64,000 bases of DNA, taken from assembly GCA_050011895.1 (NCBI GenBank), contig JBEKIF010000024.1, positions 1 through 64,000 on the forward strand, given 5' to 3'. Under the pieces are notes generated by a model, which was not told the origin of the DNA, did not search any database, and saw only the letters and a program-made list of their open reading frames with translations. This document shows, one piece after another, positions 1 through 8,202 of the stretch. The DNA comes from DATBGO01 sp050011895 (GTDB taxonomy: Bacteria > Actinomycetota > Actinomycetes > Streptosporangiales > Streptosporangiaceae). Numbering within the stretch: the first letter of the stretch is position 1; each line of letters opens with the position of its first letter. Made by a program: the position numbers and the translations under genes.

Positions 1-220
1 GCCCAACTCGAATAGCCCCACGCCGACGGCAAGCGCAGTCACCCTCCGCGCAACACAGATCACAATCACCGACTGGAGTAATAGGCACCAGCGACCCTGC
101 CACAGGACTTCCGAATACTTACATTTCACCCGGTTAGGCCAGGTGGCTGCGGAGCGGCGTGGCCTGAGGGAGCGGCTGTGGTGCTGGCGCCGCCACGAAT
201 GCGCTGGCCGGGCACGAGTA
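1..220. other. intergenic, no gene recognised
   Basis: I see no open frame with actinobacterial codon bias and no RNA gene in this stretch at the window edge. It precedes the terminator of the cold-shock gene. Confidence 0.4.
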
Positions 221-250
221 AAGGGGCGGCCCGGATCCGGGCCGCCCCTT
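221..250 (-). terminator. rho-independent-like terminator of the cold-shock gene
   Basis: A perfect 30-bp palindrome (15-bp arms beginning AAGGGGCGGCCCGGA) lies 53 bp past the stop codon of the minus-strand cold-shock gene. No U-tract follows on the minus strand, which is common for actinobacterial I-shaped terminators. The symmetry could stop transcription from both sides. Confidence 0.75.
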
Positions 251-302
251 ACCTTACGTCGAGCCCGTAGCCAGGCCGGGCCCTAATAGTTGTGCCGGCC
301 GG

Positions 303-506
303 TCAGAGCGGGCGTACCTGCTCAGCCTGCGGGCCCTTGGTGCCCTGGCCGGCGGTGAACTCGACCCGCTGGTTCTCCTGAAGACTACGGAAGCCATCGA
401 CCTGAATCGCGGAGTGGTGAACAAAGACATCTGCGGTGCCATCGTCGGGGGCGATGAAACCATAGCCCTTGTCGGCGTTGAACCACTTCACGGTGCCCTG
501 AGGCAT
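303..506 (-). CDS. cspA: cold shock domain protein
   Basis: This 67-residue protein is a single cold-shock domain, a small cytoplasmic RNA/ssDNA chaperone. It shows the RNP1 motif KGYGFIAP and the RNP2 motif VFVHHSAI in the usual order, and the start (MPQGTVKWFNADKGYG) and length are standard for CspA-type proteins. I chose the ATG at 506 rather than an in-frame start upstream because AGGAGAAA sits 5 bp before it and family members begin at this point. It is monocistronic, with a strong palindromic terminator downstream. The long spacer upstream could hold the structured leader typical of csp genes, but I cannot demonstrate one. Confidence 0.96.
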   Translation of the reverse strand: MPQGTVKWFNADKGYGFIAPDDGTADVFVHHSAIQVDGFRSLQENQRVEFTAGQGTKGPQAEQVRPL

Positions 507-645
507 GTACTTTCTCCTACTTGAGATCTCCGCATCCACGGATGAGGACGCGGCAAGCTGCGAACGCAGCCAGGCACATCAAACACCATCACGCGGCTCG
601 ATGTTCCCTGCTCCGGCCAGTTGGGCCAGAAATCGTGCCGTTAAT

Positions 646-867
646 TTACCCGAAGAGCGGCAACCGGCCGGCTAGCGCACCGATAGTGCCGCGATCGGAA
701 TCGCTCACCGGGACCCGGCCGGTGCCCTTCAGGGCATAACTCACGTCGCCTGAGTTCGCTGGCATCGCGGTGTCCGGCAGTCCGTCGAGCACCCGCCGGA
801 CGAGCGCGGGCCGCAAATGCCCCCGCCAGTCGCCGTGTACCCAAATTCGGTTACTCAGAGTGGCCTA
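646..867 (-). pseudogene. possible gene remnant of unknown family
   Basis: Reading the minus strand from a TAG at 865-867 to a TAA at 646-648 gives about 72 codons with GC-rich third positions and a protein-like composition (pieces such as VHGDWRGHLRPALVRR and PDTAMPANSGDVSYAL, ending GRLPLFG). The frame has no ATG or GTG at its upstream end; only CTG or ATT are available there. It therefore looks like the 3' end of a gene that has lost its start. I do not recognise the family, and this may be chance. Confidence 0.3.
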
Positions 868-1200
868 GTTATCTAAAATCGTCATAATGTGAGGTAAATC
901 ACCTCCACCAGGTATGCAGCCCGCCTAACGGCACTGCCGCAGGTCGCGACGCGATATTCGCACAAGACCGCGCTAAGCATACCGATTCATGTGATTCAGC
1001 TCATAGCCTTTCTTTTCTGTTTCCGGGCACAAGCATCTGCCGGGCTTCGGCAGTGTGGGGTTAACAGCACCCAGCGTGCGCGACGGCTGCCACCGAGTAG
1101 CGACCGACGCCTTGTCCCGCGTCACGTCCGCCCGCCTCCGCCAAACCACAGCCCCCGCTGTAGGCAGGCGTGTGCCATGGGTGGAAGCCGAGCACCTTGA
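868..1200. other. leader region of the secreted transglycosylase-like gene
   Basis: The 333 bp before the GTG at 1201 carry no convincing gene. The stretch at about 868-1060 is AT-richer than its surroundings and is the likely promoter and leader zone. Cell-wall hydrolase genes in actinomycetes often carry a c-di-AMP (ydaO-type) riboswitch here. I looked for its conserved blocks and could not find a convincing match. Confidence 0.35.
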
Positions 1201-1896
1201 GTGCCCGACAGAGGGCCCGACTTGTCCCCCATCAGGACACCCAGCCGTAAGTCAGTCAGCCGTAAATCAGCCAAGTTCACTATCGTCATCGCAAGCTCGG
1301 CCATGGCCATGGCAGCCGTCGCAGTCGGTACGGCAGCCGCATTGCCGGCCAGTCCCGCCGCCCGGCCCGCCATCGCGGCCGCCGCATCGCAGCCGGCCCA
1401 GGCAGCCGCTGCCCCCGAACTGCGGACCCTGAGTTTCGGCACCGGCGGCAATGCCTCCCTCGGTGGATCGGCACAGCCCTACCTGCAGGCACGGTCCTTC
1501 CAGCAGGCACAGTCCTACCAGCAGGCACAGGGCGCCGTGACCCTGACATCCTCCGCGGTGCTCAGCGCCTCCCTCTCCAGCACCAGCCACGGCCGGCTTA
1601 CGCCGCGGCAGATTGCCAGGAAGCTGCTGCGCTCCTTCCGCTGGTCCTGGCGCCAGTTCAAGTACCTGAACTGGCTGTGGGACAGAGAAAGCAGCTGGAA
1701 CGTGTATGCGGCCAATCCGTACTCCGGCGCGTACGGGATCCCGCAGGCCCTCCCAGGATCAAAGATGGCGAGCGCTGGATCGAATTGGCGGACGAGTGCT
1801 CGTACCCAGATCCGGTGGGGCCTGGGGTATATCCGCGCTGTCTACGGCTCCCCGCGCCGCGCCTGGGATCACGAGCTGGCCGTGGGCTGGTACTGA
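1201..1896 (+). CDS. secreted transglycosylase-like (SLT/aggregation-promoting-factor type) protein
   Basis: This 231-residue protein probably acts on cell-wall peptidoglycan outside the cell. A basic N-terminus followed by a hydrophobic run at about residues 27-50 (ending ALPA) forms the signal peptide. Residues 50-130 are a low-complexity Ala/Gln/Ser linker including SFQQAQSYQQAQ. The C-terminal 75 residues match the actinobacterial lysozyme-like domain: WDRESSWNVYA with the expected catalytic Glu163, then GAYGIPQALPGSKMAS, ending near WGLGYIRAVYGSP. The GTG start directly follows a stop codon in the same frame, so it is the earliest possible start. The exact reaction, lytic transglycosylase or hydrolase, is inferred from the fold. 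Confidence 0.85.
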   Translation: MPDRGPDLSPIRTPSRKSVSRKSAKFTIVIASSAMAMAAVAVGTAAALPASPAARPAIAAAASQPAQAAAAPELRTLSFGTGGNASLGGSAQPYLQARSFQQAQSYQQAQGAVTLTSSAVLSASLSSTSHGRLTPRQIARKLLRSFRWSWRQFKYLNWLWDRESSWNVYAANPYSGAYGIPQALPGSKMASAGSNWRTSARTQIRWGLGYIRAVYGSPRRAWDHELAVGWY

Positions 1897-1927
1897 CCGG
1901 CTAGCGAGCGGCCGCAGAGCAATATCG

Positions 1928-1963
1928 GCGGTGGCCCTCCCGCGCCCGCGGGCGGGCCACCGC
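1928..1963. terminator. bidirectional terminator between convergent genes
   Basis: GCGGTGGCCC (1928-1937) and GGGCCACCGC (1954-1963) form a perfect 10-bp stem between the converging stop codons of the transglycosylase-like gene and the serine hydrolase gene. It is nested inside a second inverted repeat, GGCTAGCG (1899-1906) with CGCTAGCC (1970-1977). The second arm overlaps the hydrolase stop codon. Confidence 0.7.
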
Positions 1964-1971
1964 GGTCAGCG

Positions 1972-3396
1972 CTAGCCGAGCGGATGCTGTGGATCGGCCC
2001 GCCAGCCACCGGGATCGACCCCGCCTGGTACCGGCGCTTGCGGATCGTAGGGCGTGCGCGTGTAGATGTGCGTGGCGAGATCCAGGGCGCGGATGCCGCC
2101 GTCGGGCCCCCGCAGCGGAACGAGCGGCTCGCCAGCGTAGTAGTCGTCGGCTCCCGTCCAGATGCCGTCGTCGTTCTGGCGGAACCTGAACGAGTAGCCC
2201 GCTGGCCCGGCCGCCTGGAACTCCAGCCCGCCCGCCGCCAGCCGGAGCGTGAACTGCACTGGGCCGCGGTACCAGACGCCGAGCAGCTCAAGCACCTCGT
2301 CGGCGATCGCGGCGGGCGCCCACTCGTGCTGAATCCTCGGCTCGTTGTCGGCCAGGATCCGCAGTAGGTCGGTCGTGAGGGAGTCGCTGAACCCGGCTGT
2401 GGAGCTGGACAGTGCCATGGCCGCATCCCCGCCATCAGCGGCGATCTCGAGCATGCCGAAGTAACCCGGCATGGAGCCGGTATGGCCGTAGCTCCTGACG
2501 CCACCAGCGTTCCATAGCTGCAGCCCGAGCCCGTACCCTGCCGTCCACGGCTCGCCTGGCACGTCGGAGAGCGCGAGCGGCTCGCGCATCTCGGCCAGGC
2601 TGGCGAGGTCCAGCAGGCCGCCATTGTCCCCGGCCAGGAACCGCGCCCATCTGGCGAGGTCAGCGACCGTGGTCCAGAGCTGGCCGGCCGGGCCCATCAC
2701 GCCCGCGTCATGTTCGGGCTCGGGCAACAGCAGGTCGGCGTGCGGGTGGACGGCGAAACCTGTCGCGCACGGTGCCTGCGGCCTGGGCGTGGTCCGGTTC
2801 ATGCCGAGCGGCGCGAGCAGCTGCTCGGCGATGACGTCGTACCAGGGCGCCTCGTTCAGCCGCGCGATGAGTTCCCCGAGCAATGCGTAGCCGACATTGG
2901 AGTAGTGATACTTCCGGCCTGCCCGCAGCCGCCTGGTGTCGGCGCCAAGCGACCCGGCCGCCAGCTCGGCCGGCCCGGACCCCGGCGTGCGCTCCCACCA
3001 TGGTCCGGCCGGCTCGGCCCGCAGGCCCGAGGTATGCGACAGGAGCTGGCCGATGGTCGCATCGGCGGCGCCGGCCGCATCAACGTGCCTGCCGATCGGG
3101 TCGGACAGGTCGATCCTGCCCTCGTCCCGCAGCCGCAGCACGGCGACGGCGACGAACGTCTTGCTGATCGAACCGGCGCGGTACTGAACGCCGGCGTCCG
3201 GCGCCGGCCCGGCGGTCCCCCTGATCTGGCCGCGACCGGCGGACCAGATGAGGCCGCCGTCCCTGACCAGCCCGGCGCTCACCGAGGGCAATCGCTGGAC
3301 GGCCTGCTCCGTGGCCAGACGAGCGGTCAGCAGTCGGTGCGTGTACTGATCGATCACGGGAATCCACGCTATCGGGAACCTGCCAGCAGGTCGCAA
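1972..3396 (-). CDS. serine hydrolase, class C beta-lactamase/DD-peptidase-like family
   Basis: This 474-residue protein has the full set of active-site motifs of penicillin-recognising serine hydrolases: S76-I-S-K79 as nucleophile motif, Y165-S-N167, and H305-T-G307 in place of KTG. The layout is that of the broad AmpC/EstB/LACTB-like family, which includes DD-peptidases, esterases and D-aminopeptidases, so the substrate cannot be named. The C-terminal 110 residues form an extra beta-rich domain, as in many actinobacterial members. No clear signal peptide is present. A GTG at residue 14 is an alternative start. It lies next to the DprE1-like gene on the same strand, 30 bp away, and could share its transcript. 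Confidence 0.9.
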   Translation of the reverse strand: MRPAGRFPIAWIPVIDQYTHRLLTARLATEQAVQRLPSVSAGLVRDGGLIWSAGRGQIRGTAGPAPDAGVQYRAGSISKTFVAVAVLRLRDEGRIDLSDPIGRHVDAAGAADATIGQLLSHTSGLRAEPAGPWWERTPGSGPAELAAGSLGADTRRLRAGRKYHYSNVGYALLGELIARLNEAPWYDVIAEQLLAPLGMNRTTPRPQAPCATGFAVHPHADLLLPEPEHDAGVMGPAGQLWTTVADLARWARFLAGDNGGLLDLASLAEMREPLALSDVPGEPWTAGYGLGLQLWNAGGVRSYGHTGSMPGYFGMLEIAADGGDAAMALSSSTAGFSDSLTTDLLRILADNEPRIQHEWAPAAIADEVLELLGVWYRGPVQFTLRLAAGGLEFQAAGPAGYSFRFRQNDDGIWTGADDYYAGEPLVPLRGPDGGIRALDLATHIYTRTPYDPQAPVPGGVDPGGWRADPQHPLG

Positions 3397-3426
3397 CCAA
3401 GGTCGGGTGTGTACCCGGCTGGCAGG

Positions 3427-4779
3427 TCAGAGCGCTAGCCTGCGGGCGAGATCGGAGATGAACATGCCGCCAGGGTCGATCTGCGCGCACACCTTGCGGA
3501 ACTCCTCAAGCCGCGGGTACATCCCGGCGAGCACCCCGGCCGGGACGCGCGAGTCCTTGGCCAGGTAGACGCGGCCGCCTGCGTCGAGAACCAGGCCGTC
3601 CAGCCAGTCAAGCAAATCGGCCAGCCCAGGCGTGCGGGCCGGGAAGTCCAGCGCCAGGGTCCAGCCCGGCATCGGGAAGGACATCAGCCCGGGATCACCG
3701 TTGCCGAAACGCTTCAGCACGGTCACGAACGACGGCGCTGCCGCCTGGCTGATCCGCTCGAATGACCTGCGCACGGCGTCTTCCTGGCCGACCGGCACGA
3801 CGTACTGGTACTGCAGGAAACCCGCGGGGCCGTAGACCCGGTTCCAGTTCCTGATCCCGTCGAGCGGGTGGAAGAAGGCGCCGATGGTCTGGATCTCGCC
3901 CTCCCGCCGCTTAGGGGCCTTGCGGTACCAGGCCTCGTTCATCAGCGCCACGGTGCGCCTGTTTACCAGGCCGTTAGGGAACACCGGCGGGGCGCCGGCC
4001 AGCGCGCCCGGGCTGAAGGCGAACCGGTCGGCCCTGGCCTTGGCCGGCAGGTCGGCCACCGCGGCGAAGTCGCCGCTGGTGATGACCGAGCGGCCGAGGC
4101 TACCGCCGCGGGCCAGGCAGTCCGACCAGGCGACCGTGTAGCTGTAGGCGCTGTCGGTTTCCGACAGGTAGGCCATGGTCTCGTCGATGTCGCGGGTCCG
4201 GACGGTGTCCACCCGGACTCGCGACGTCTCGACCTTCGTCATCGCCACCGTGGCCCGCAGGATGATGCCGGTCAGCCCCATGCCTCCGGCGGTAGCCCAG
4301 AACAGCTCCGGGTCCGACTCCGGCGTGACGCGCCGTACCTGCCCGTCGGCCGTCAGCAGGTCGAATTCGGGCACATGGACCGCGAAGCTCCCGGCGACGT
4401 GGTGGTTCTTGCCGTGCACGTCGGCGGCAATCGCCCCGCCGACGGTCACCTGGCGGGTGCCTGGCGACACCGGCACGAACCAGCCGAGCGGCAGCATGGT
4501 GGTCATCAGCTGCTCGAGGCTCACGCCGGCCTCACAGGTCACCAGGCCGCGCTCGGCGTCAATGTCGGTGATCCGGTTCATCCTGGTGGTCCTGATGACC
4601 AGGCCGCCGCCGTTCTGCGCGGCGTTGTTGTAGCTGCGGCCCAGGCCGCGAGCGATCACGCCGCGCCGTGTCGCGGCCAGCAACAGGCCGGGTATCTCGG
4701 CCGGATCGGCGGGCTCGGTCACGTCCGCGACCGTGGGCGTGGTCCGGCCCCAGCCGGTGAGCGCTTCGCGGTCGGACAT
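3427..4779 (-). CDS. dprE1: DprE1-like FAD-dependent decaprenylphosphoryl-ribose 2'-oxidase
   Basis: This 450-residue flavoprotein resembles mycobacterial DprE1, which oxidises decaprenylphosphoryl-ribose at C2' on the way to the arabinose donor for the cell wall. Conserved blocks run from LTGWGRTTP near the start, through the FAD-binding RGLGRSY and the VGGAIAADVHGKNHH loop, to AKDSR and a C-terminal DLARRLAL. The position equal to M. tuberculosis Cys387, target of benzothiazinones, is Ala376 (GWTLALDFP). I chose the ATG at 4779, since the longer GTG form adds residues without homology. No DprE2 reductase gene lies beside it. It diverges from the S9 peptidase gene. Confidence 0.9.
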   Translation of the reverse strand: MSDREALTGWGRTTPTVADVTEPADPAEIPGLLLAATRRGVIARGLGRSYNNAAQNGGGLVIRTTRMNRITDIDAERGLVTCEAGVSLEQLMTTMLPLGWFVPVSPGTRQVTVGGAIAADVHGKNHHVAGSFAVHVPEFDLLTADGQVRRVTPESDPELFWATAGGMGLTGIILRATVAMTKVETSRVRVDTVRTRDIDETMAYLSETDSAYSYTVAWSDCLARGGSLGRSVITSGDFAAVADLPAKARADRFAFSPGALAGAPPVFPNGLVNRRTVALMNEAWYRKAPKRREGEIQTIGAFFHPLDGIRNWNRVYGPAGFLQYQYVVPVGQEDAVRRSFERISQAAAPSFVTVLKRFGNGDPGLMSFPMPGWTLALDFPARTPGLADLLDWLDGLVLDAGGRVYLAKDSRVPAGVLAGMYPRLEEFRKVCAQIDPGGMFISDLARRLAL

Positions 4780-4843
4780 CTTGTCACCCCAACGTCGGAG
4801 GATCGAAAGGCTACCTGACACCGGCTCTCATTAAGATCGCGGT

Positions 4844-7231
4844 GTGCCTTACCTGACCCCCGGAAGCGACATCGTCTCGATTGTCGACGCCCCGGCGACG
4901 CCCCTCGCGATGCTCGCGCCAGGCGGCCGGTTCATCGCTCTGGTGCACTACGACCCGCACCCGCCCATCGCGCAGCTGGCCAGGCGATACCTGCCGCTCG
5001 CCGGGATCCGCGTCGATCCGGTGCTGGCCGGCCGCCAGCGGCTGCACCCGCTGACCGGCCTGTCCATCCTGCGGCTGGCCGGCGGCACGCACCAGGCGCT
5101 GCAGCTACCCGACGGCGCCCGGATCAGCGCTCCCACCTGGGCGCCTGATGGCCGCCGCCTGGCGTTCACGGTCGACCAGGGCGACGGCATCGGCGTCTGG
5201 GTTGCCGATGCCGAGACGGGCACCGCCGGCCAGGTGCCCGGGCTGGTTGTCCGCGACGTGCTCGGCGGTGACCCGCTCACCCCGGGCGCGGCCGCCCGGT
5301 GGTCACGCGATGGCCGGTCGCTGCTGGCGCTCGGTGCTCCCGGCGGGACCGCCGTGCTGCCCGAGGCGCCGATCGAGCCGCACATCGAGGAGACGGCGGG
5401 GAAGCGCTCGCAGATGGCGACCTTCCAGGATCTGCTGCGCACGACCGCTGACGAGGACGCGTTCGAGGTGCTCGCGACCACCATCCCGCTCCGGGTCGAC
5501 CCGGCGACCGGCGACCGGCGTGAGCTGGGCCCGCCCGGCCTCTACCGGCAGGTCAACGAGTCGCCCGATGGCGGTCATCTGCTGGTGCACCGGATCCGGC
5601 GGCCATTCTCGTTTCGGGTGCCCTTTTATTTCTTCGCCCGCAGGACCGAGGTGTGGGGAGCGGCGGGCGCCCTTGAGCGGGTTATCGCCGATCTGGACGT
5701 CAGCGATGAGGTGCCCCGCCAGGGCGTCCCGGCCGGCCCGCGCCAGGTGTCCTGGGCGGAACCCGCCCCGGCCAGCCTGGCCTGGGTGGAGGCCCTCGAT
5801 GGCGGGGATCCCGTCGCTCCGGCCGAGTACCGCGACCGGGTCATGCGGCTGGACGCGCCGTTTACCGGCGAGCCCGTTCAGGCGCTGCTGCTGCGGCACC
5901 GCTGCCTCGGCTGGTCGGACCTGGACGAGCCGCACCGCGTGCTGCTCACCGAGCACGACAGGGACCGCCGGTGGCTGACGACCTGGCTATGTGACCTGGC
6001 GGCGGCGGAGCGCAACCGGGTCGTGTCCGACCGGTCGGCCGACGATGCGTACGCCGACCAGGGCAGGCCGTTGCTGGCCACCCGCCCGGACGGCCGGCGG
6101 ACCGTCCTGCAGGACGGCCCGGATATCTACCTGCGCGGGGACGGCGCGACACCCGGAGGGGACCGGCCCTTCCTCGACCGGCTGAACCTGGAGTCGCTGG
6201 AGTCGACGCGGTTGTTCCGGAGCCCGCCGGACTGTCTTGACGAGGCGTTCGGCTTCGTCGCCGGCGGCCGCGATGAGGTGGTCGGCTGGCACCAGAGCCC
6301 GGCGGATCCGCCGAACCTCTTCGCCGCGGCGCTGGACGGCTCCGGCCGCAGGCCGCTGACCTCGTGGCCGGATCCGCACCCGCAGCTGACCGGGCTGACC
6401 AAGCAGCTGATCACCCATGACCGCGGCGACGGGGTGCAGCTGTCCGGCATGCTGCACCTGCCGCCCGGGTACCGGCCGGAAGCAGACGGCCGGCTGCCGC
6501 TGGTGATCTGGGCCTATCCGCTCGACTACGGCGACGCGGGGACCGCGGGCCAGGTCCTCGGCAGCAGCATGCGGTTCACCAGGCTGAGCGGACTCGAGCC
6601 TGCCTGGTTCGTCATGCGCGGCTACGCGGTGCTCGCGGCGGCGACGATTCCGGTCATCGGGGACCCGGAGACGATGAACGACACCTACATCGAGCAGACC
6701 TGCATGGCGGCGCGCGCCCACATCAGGGCGCTCGACGAGATGGGGATCATCGACCCGGCCCGGGTCGCGGTGGGCGGCCACAGCTACGGCGGCTTCATGA
6801 CCGCGAACCTGCTCGCGCATACGGACCTCTTCGCGGCCGGGATCGCCCGTAGCGGCGCGTACAACCGCACCATGACCCCGTTTGGCTTCCAGACCGAACG
6901 GCGCAGCTTCTGGGAGGCCCCGGAGATCTACGACCGGATGTCGCCGTTCCGCTACGCGGACAAGATCACTGCGCCGGTCCTGCTCATCCACGGCAGCGAG
7001 GACAGCAACTCCGGCACCTATCCGATGCAGTCGGAGCGGCTCTTCCAGGCGGTGCAGGGCAACGGCGGGACCGCCCGCCTGGTGCTGCTGCCGCATGAGA
7101 GCCACGGTTATCTCGCCCGCGAGTCGGTGCTGCAGGTCATCGACGAGCAGTTCGGCTGGCTGGAGCGCTGGCTCGGGTTCCCGGCAGGCCATGAGCAGGC
7201 TGCCCCGGCCGGAGCGGCCCGCCGTCCCTGA
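4844..7231 (+). CDS. S9 family (S9D glutamyl-endopeptidase-like) serine peptidase
   Basis: This 795-residue protein has an N-terminal beta-propeller-like half (about residues 20-470) and a C-terminal alpha/beta-hydrolase domain. The catalytic triad is visible as Ser647 in GGHSYGGF, Asp720 in HGSEDSN and His754 in LPHESHGY. The blocks GIARSGAYNRTMTPFGFQ, MSPFRYADKI and LPHESHGYLARES are those I associate with chloroplast glutamyl endopeptidase (subfamily S9D) rather than prolyl oligopeptidase or DPP4. The start is a GTG 64 bp from the divergent dprE1 start. There is no signal peptide, so it is probably a cytoplasmic peptidase. Glu specificity is inference from family resemblance. Confidence 0.9.
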   Translation: MPYLTPGSDIVSIVDAPATPLAMLAPGGRFIALVHYDPHPPIAQLARRYLPLAGIRVDPVLAGRQRLHPLTGLSILRLAGGTHQALQLPDGARISAPTWAPDGRRLAFTVDQGDGIGVWVADAETGTAGQVPGLVVRDVLGGDPLTPGAAARWSRDGRSLLALGAPGGTAVLPEAPIEPHIEETAGKRSQMATFQDLLRTTADEDAFEVLATTIPLRVDPATGDRRELGPPGLYRQVNESPDGGHLLVHRIRRPFSFRVPFYFFARRTEVWGAAGALERVIADLDVSDEVPRQGVPAGPRQVSWAEPAPASLAWVEALDGGDPVAPAEYRDRVMRLDAPFTGEPVQALLLRHRCLGWSDLDEPHRVLLTEHDRDRRWLTTWLCDLAAAERNRVVSDRSADDAYADQGRPLLATRPDGRRTVLQDGPDIYLRGDGATPGGDRPFLDRLNLESLESTRLFRSPPDCLDEAFGFVAGGRDEVVGWHQSPADPPNLFAAALDGSGRRPLTSWPDPHPQLTGLTKQLITHDRGDGVQLSGMLHLPPGYRPEADGRLPLVIWAYPLDYGDAGTAGQVLGSSMRFTRLSGLEPAWFVMRGYAVLAAATIPVIGDPETMNDTYIEQTCMAARAHIRALDEMGIIDPARVAVGGHSYGGFMTANLLAHTDLFAAGIARSGAYNRTMTPFGFQTERRSFWEAPEIYDRMSPFRYADKITAPVLLIHGSEDSNSGTYPMQSERLFQAVQGNGGTARLVLLPHESHGYLARESVLQVIDEQFGWLERWLGFPAGHEQAAPAGAARRP

Positions 7232-7270
7232 GAGCGGCAGCGACTGCAGGTCAAATGCGGGCATTTGAGA

Positions 7271-7301
7271 GGCCCTGGCGAACCCCCAAGTCGCCAGGGC
7301 C
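7271..7301 (+). terminator. terminator of the S9 peptidase gene
   Basis: GGCCCTGGCGA and TCGCCAGGGCC form a perfect 11-bp stem with a 9-nt loop, 40 bp after the stop codon. The 231 bp from here to the end of the next gene (7533) hold no gene I can support. Confidence 0.85.
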
Positions 7302-7532
7302 CTCGCCCCCCGCGGCCAGGATCTGGCCGGATACGCGGCTCACCCTCGTGACGCGCCCAGCGGCGCTGGGTGATCCCCTCCGCGCAGACACCACAGAACC
7401 AGCCGCTGATGCAGCCGGACTGCGGATGCTATGAAGATCCTATGGAGGCGCCCGCCCGGATAAGGCCAGGCCAGGGCCGGGTTCCCGGCCCCGGCAGCCA
7501 GCCGGTCAGCACCTCGTCGGCTGCGGGCTCGG

Positions 7533-8036
7533 CTAGGACACGTACGGCTGCGCGGCGATCTGATAGGCGTGCATCTCGCCAGCCGAGAACCAGACGTCGA
7601 TCTCGCGCCTGGCCTCTTCCTTGTTGCCTGACGCGTGGACGAGGTTGGCGACGGCGATGTTGTTGGCGTTGGCGTACGCCTTGCTCTGGTGGGAGAAATC
7701 CCCCCGGATGGTGCCCGGCGGTGCCTGGTCCGGATAGGTAGAGCCGACCAGCTTGCGGACGCATGCGATCGCATCGACGCCTTCCAGGACCAGCGCGATC
7801 ACGGGGCCGGTCTGCATAAATGCCGCCATCGACGCATAAATCTCAGGCCCGAAACGGTCCTCGAGGTCGAAGTAGTGCTTCCTGGCCAGCTCGGCATCCA
7901 TCCACACCATCTTGATGGCGACGATCTTCAGCAGGGCTGCTTCGAAACGGGCCAGTACCCGTCCGGCCAGCCCTCGCGCTACCGCGTCGGGCTTGAGCAA
8001 GATGAGCGTCCGCTCGATCCCGGTGTCGTCACTCAT
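7533..8036 (-). CDS. ndk: nucleoside diphosphate kinase homologue (variant)
   Basis: This 167-residue protein has the NDK fold: TLILLKPDAVARGL near the start, the GTIRGDF block, and the phospho-acceptor His134 in NLVHASGNKEEA. NDKs transfer phosphate between nucleoside tri- and diphosphates. It differs from the usual 136-140-residue bacterial enzyme. It is about 25 residues longer, with an insertion between GTIRGDF and the active His and an extra C-terminal tail, and the HGSD motif reads HASG. It may therefore be a paralogue rather than the housekeeping enzyme. I chose the ATG at 8036 because GGAGAGGA precedes it. It is last in a possible sbcC-nurA-sixA-ndk run. Confidence 0.88.
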   Translation of the reverse strand: MSDDTGIERTLILLKPDAVARGLAGRVLARFEAALLKIVAIKMVWMDAELARKHYFDLEDRFGPEIYASMAAFMQTGPVIALVLEGVDAIACVRKLVGSTYPDQAPPGTIRGDFSHQSKAYANANNIAVANLVHASGNKEEARREIDVWFSAGEMHAYQIAAQPYVS

Positions 8037-8120
8037 GTTGGTCCTCTCCGACGAGTTTGCCCGCATAGCTTAGCGATCAGGACCAAGATGCCCCCCGGCC
8101 GCCTGGTTGCGCTAGCCCCG

Positions 8121-8172
8121 GCGGCGCCAGCCATAGCGGCGCCAGCCATAGCGGCGCCAGCCATAGCGGCGC
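8121..8172. repeat. 15-bp tandem repeat, 3.5 copies
   Basis: The unit GCGGCGCCAGCCATA is repeated exactly three times with a partial fourth copy, in the 166-bp spacer between sixA and ndk. Confidence 0.9.
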
Positions 8173-8202
8173 GGCAGGTGCTGGCTGCGCGGGTCGGCGG
8201 GG

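Noticed and set aside
868..1200. c-di-AMP (ydaO-type) riboswitch before the transglycosylase-like gene
   Set aside because: Only a loose likeness to the 3' block (CTGTAGGCAGGCG) was found; the conserved GGGGGACC-like and GGGTGAATC-like parts are not present in order.
1869..2624. Additional minus-strand frame overlapping the serine hydrolase
   Set aside because: It is a shifted frame of the hydrolase with abnormal composition (Ser/Arg/Thr-rich) and no start context.
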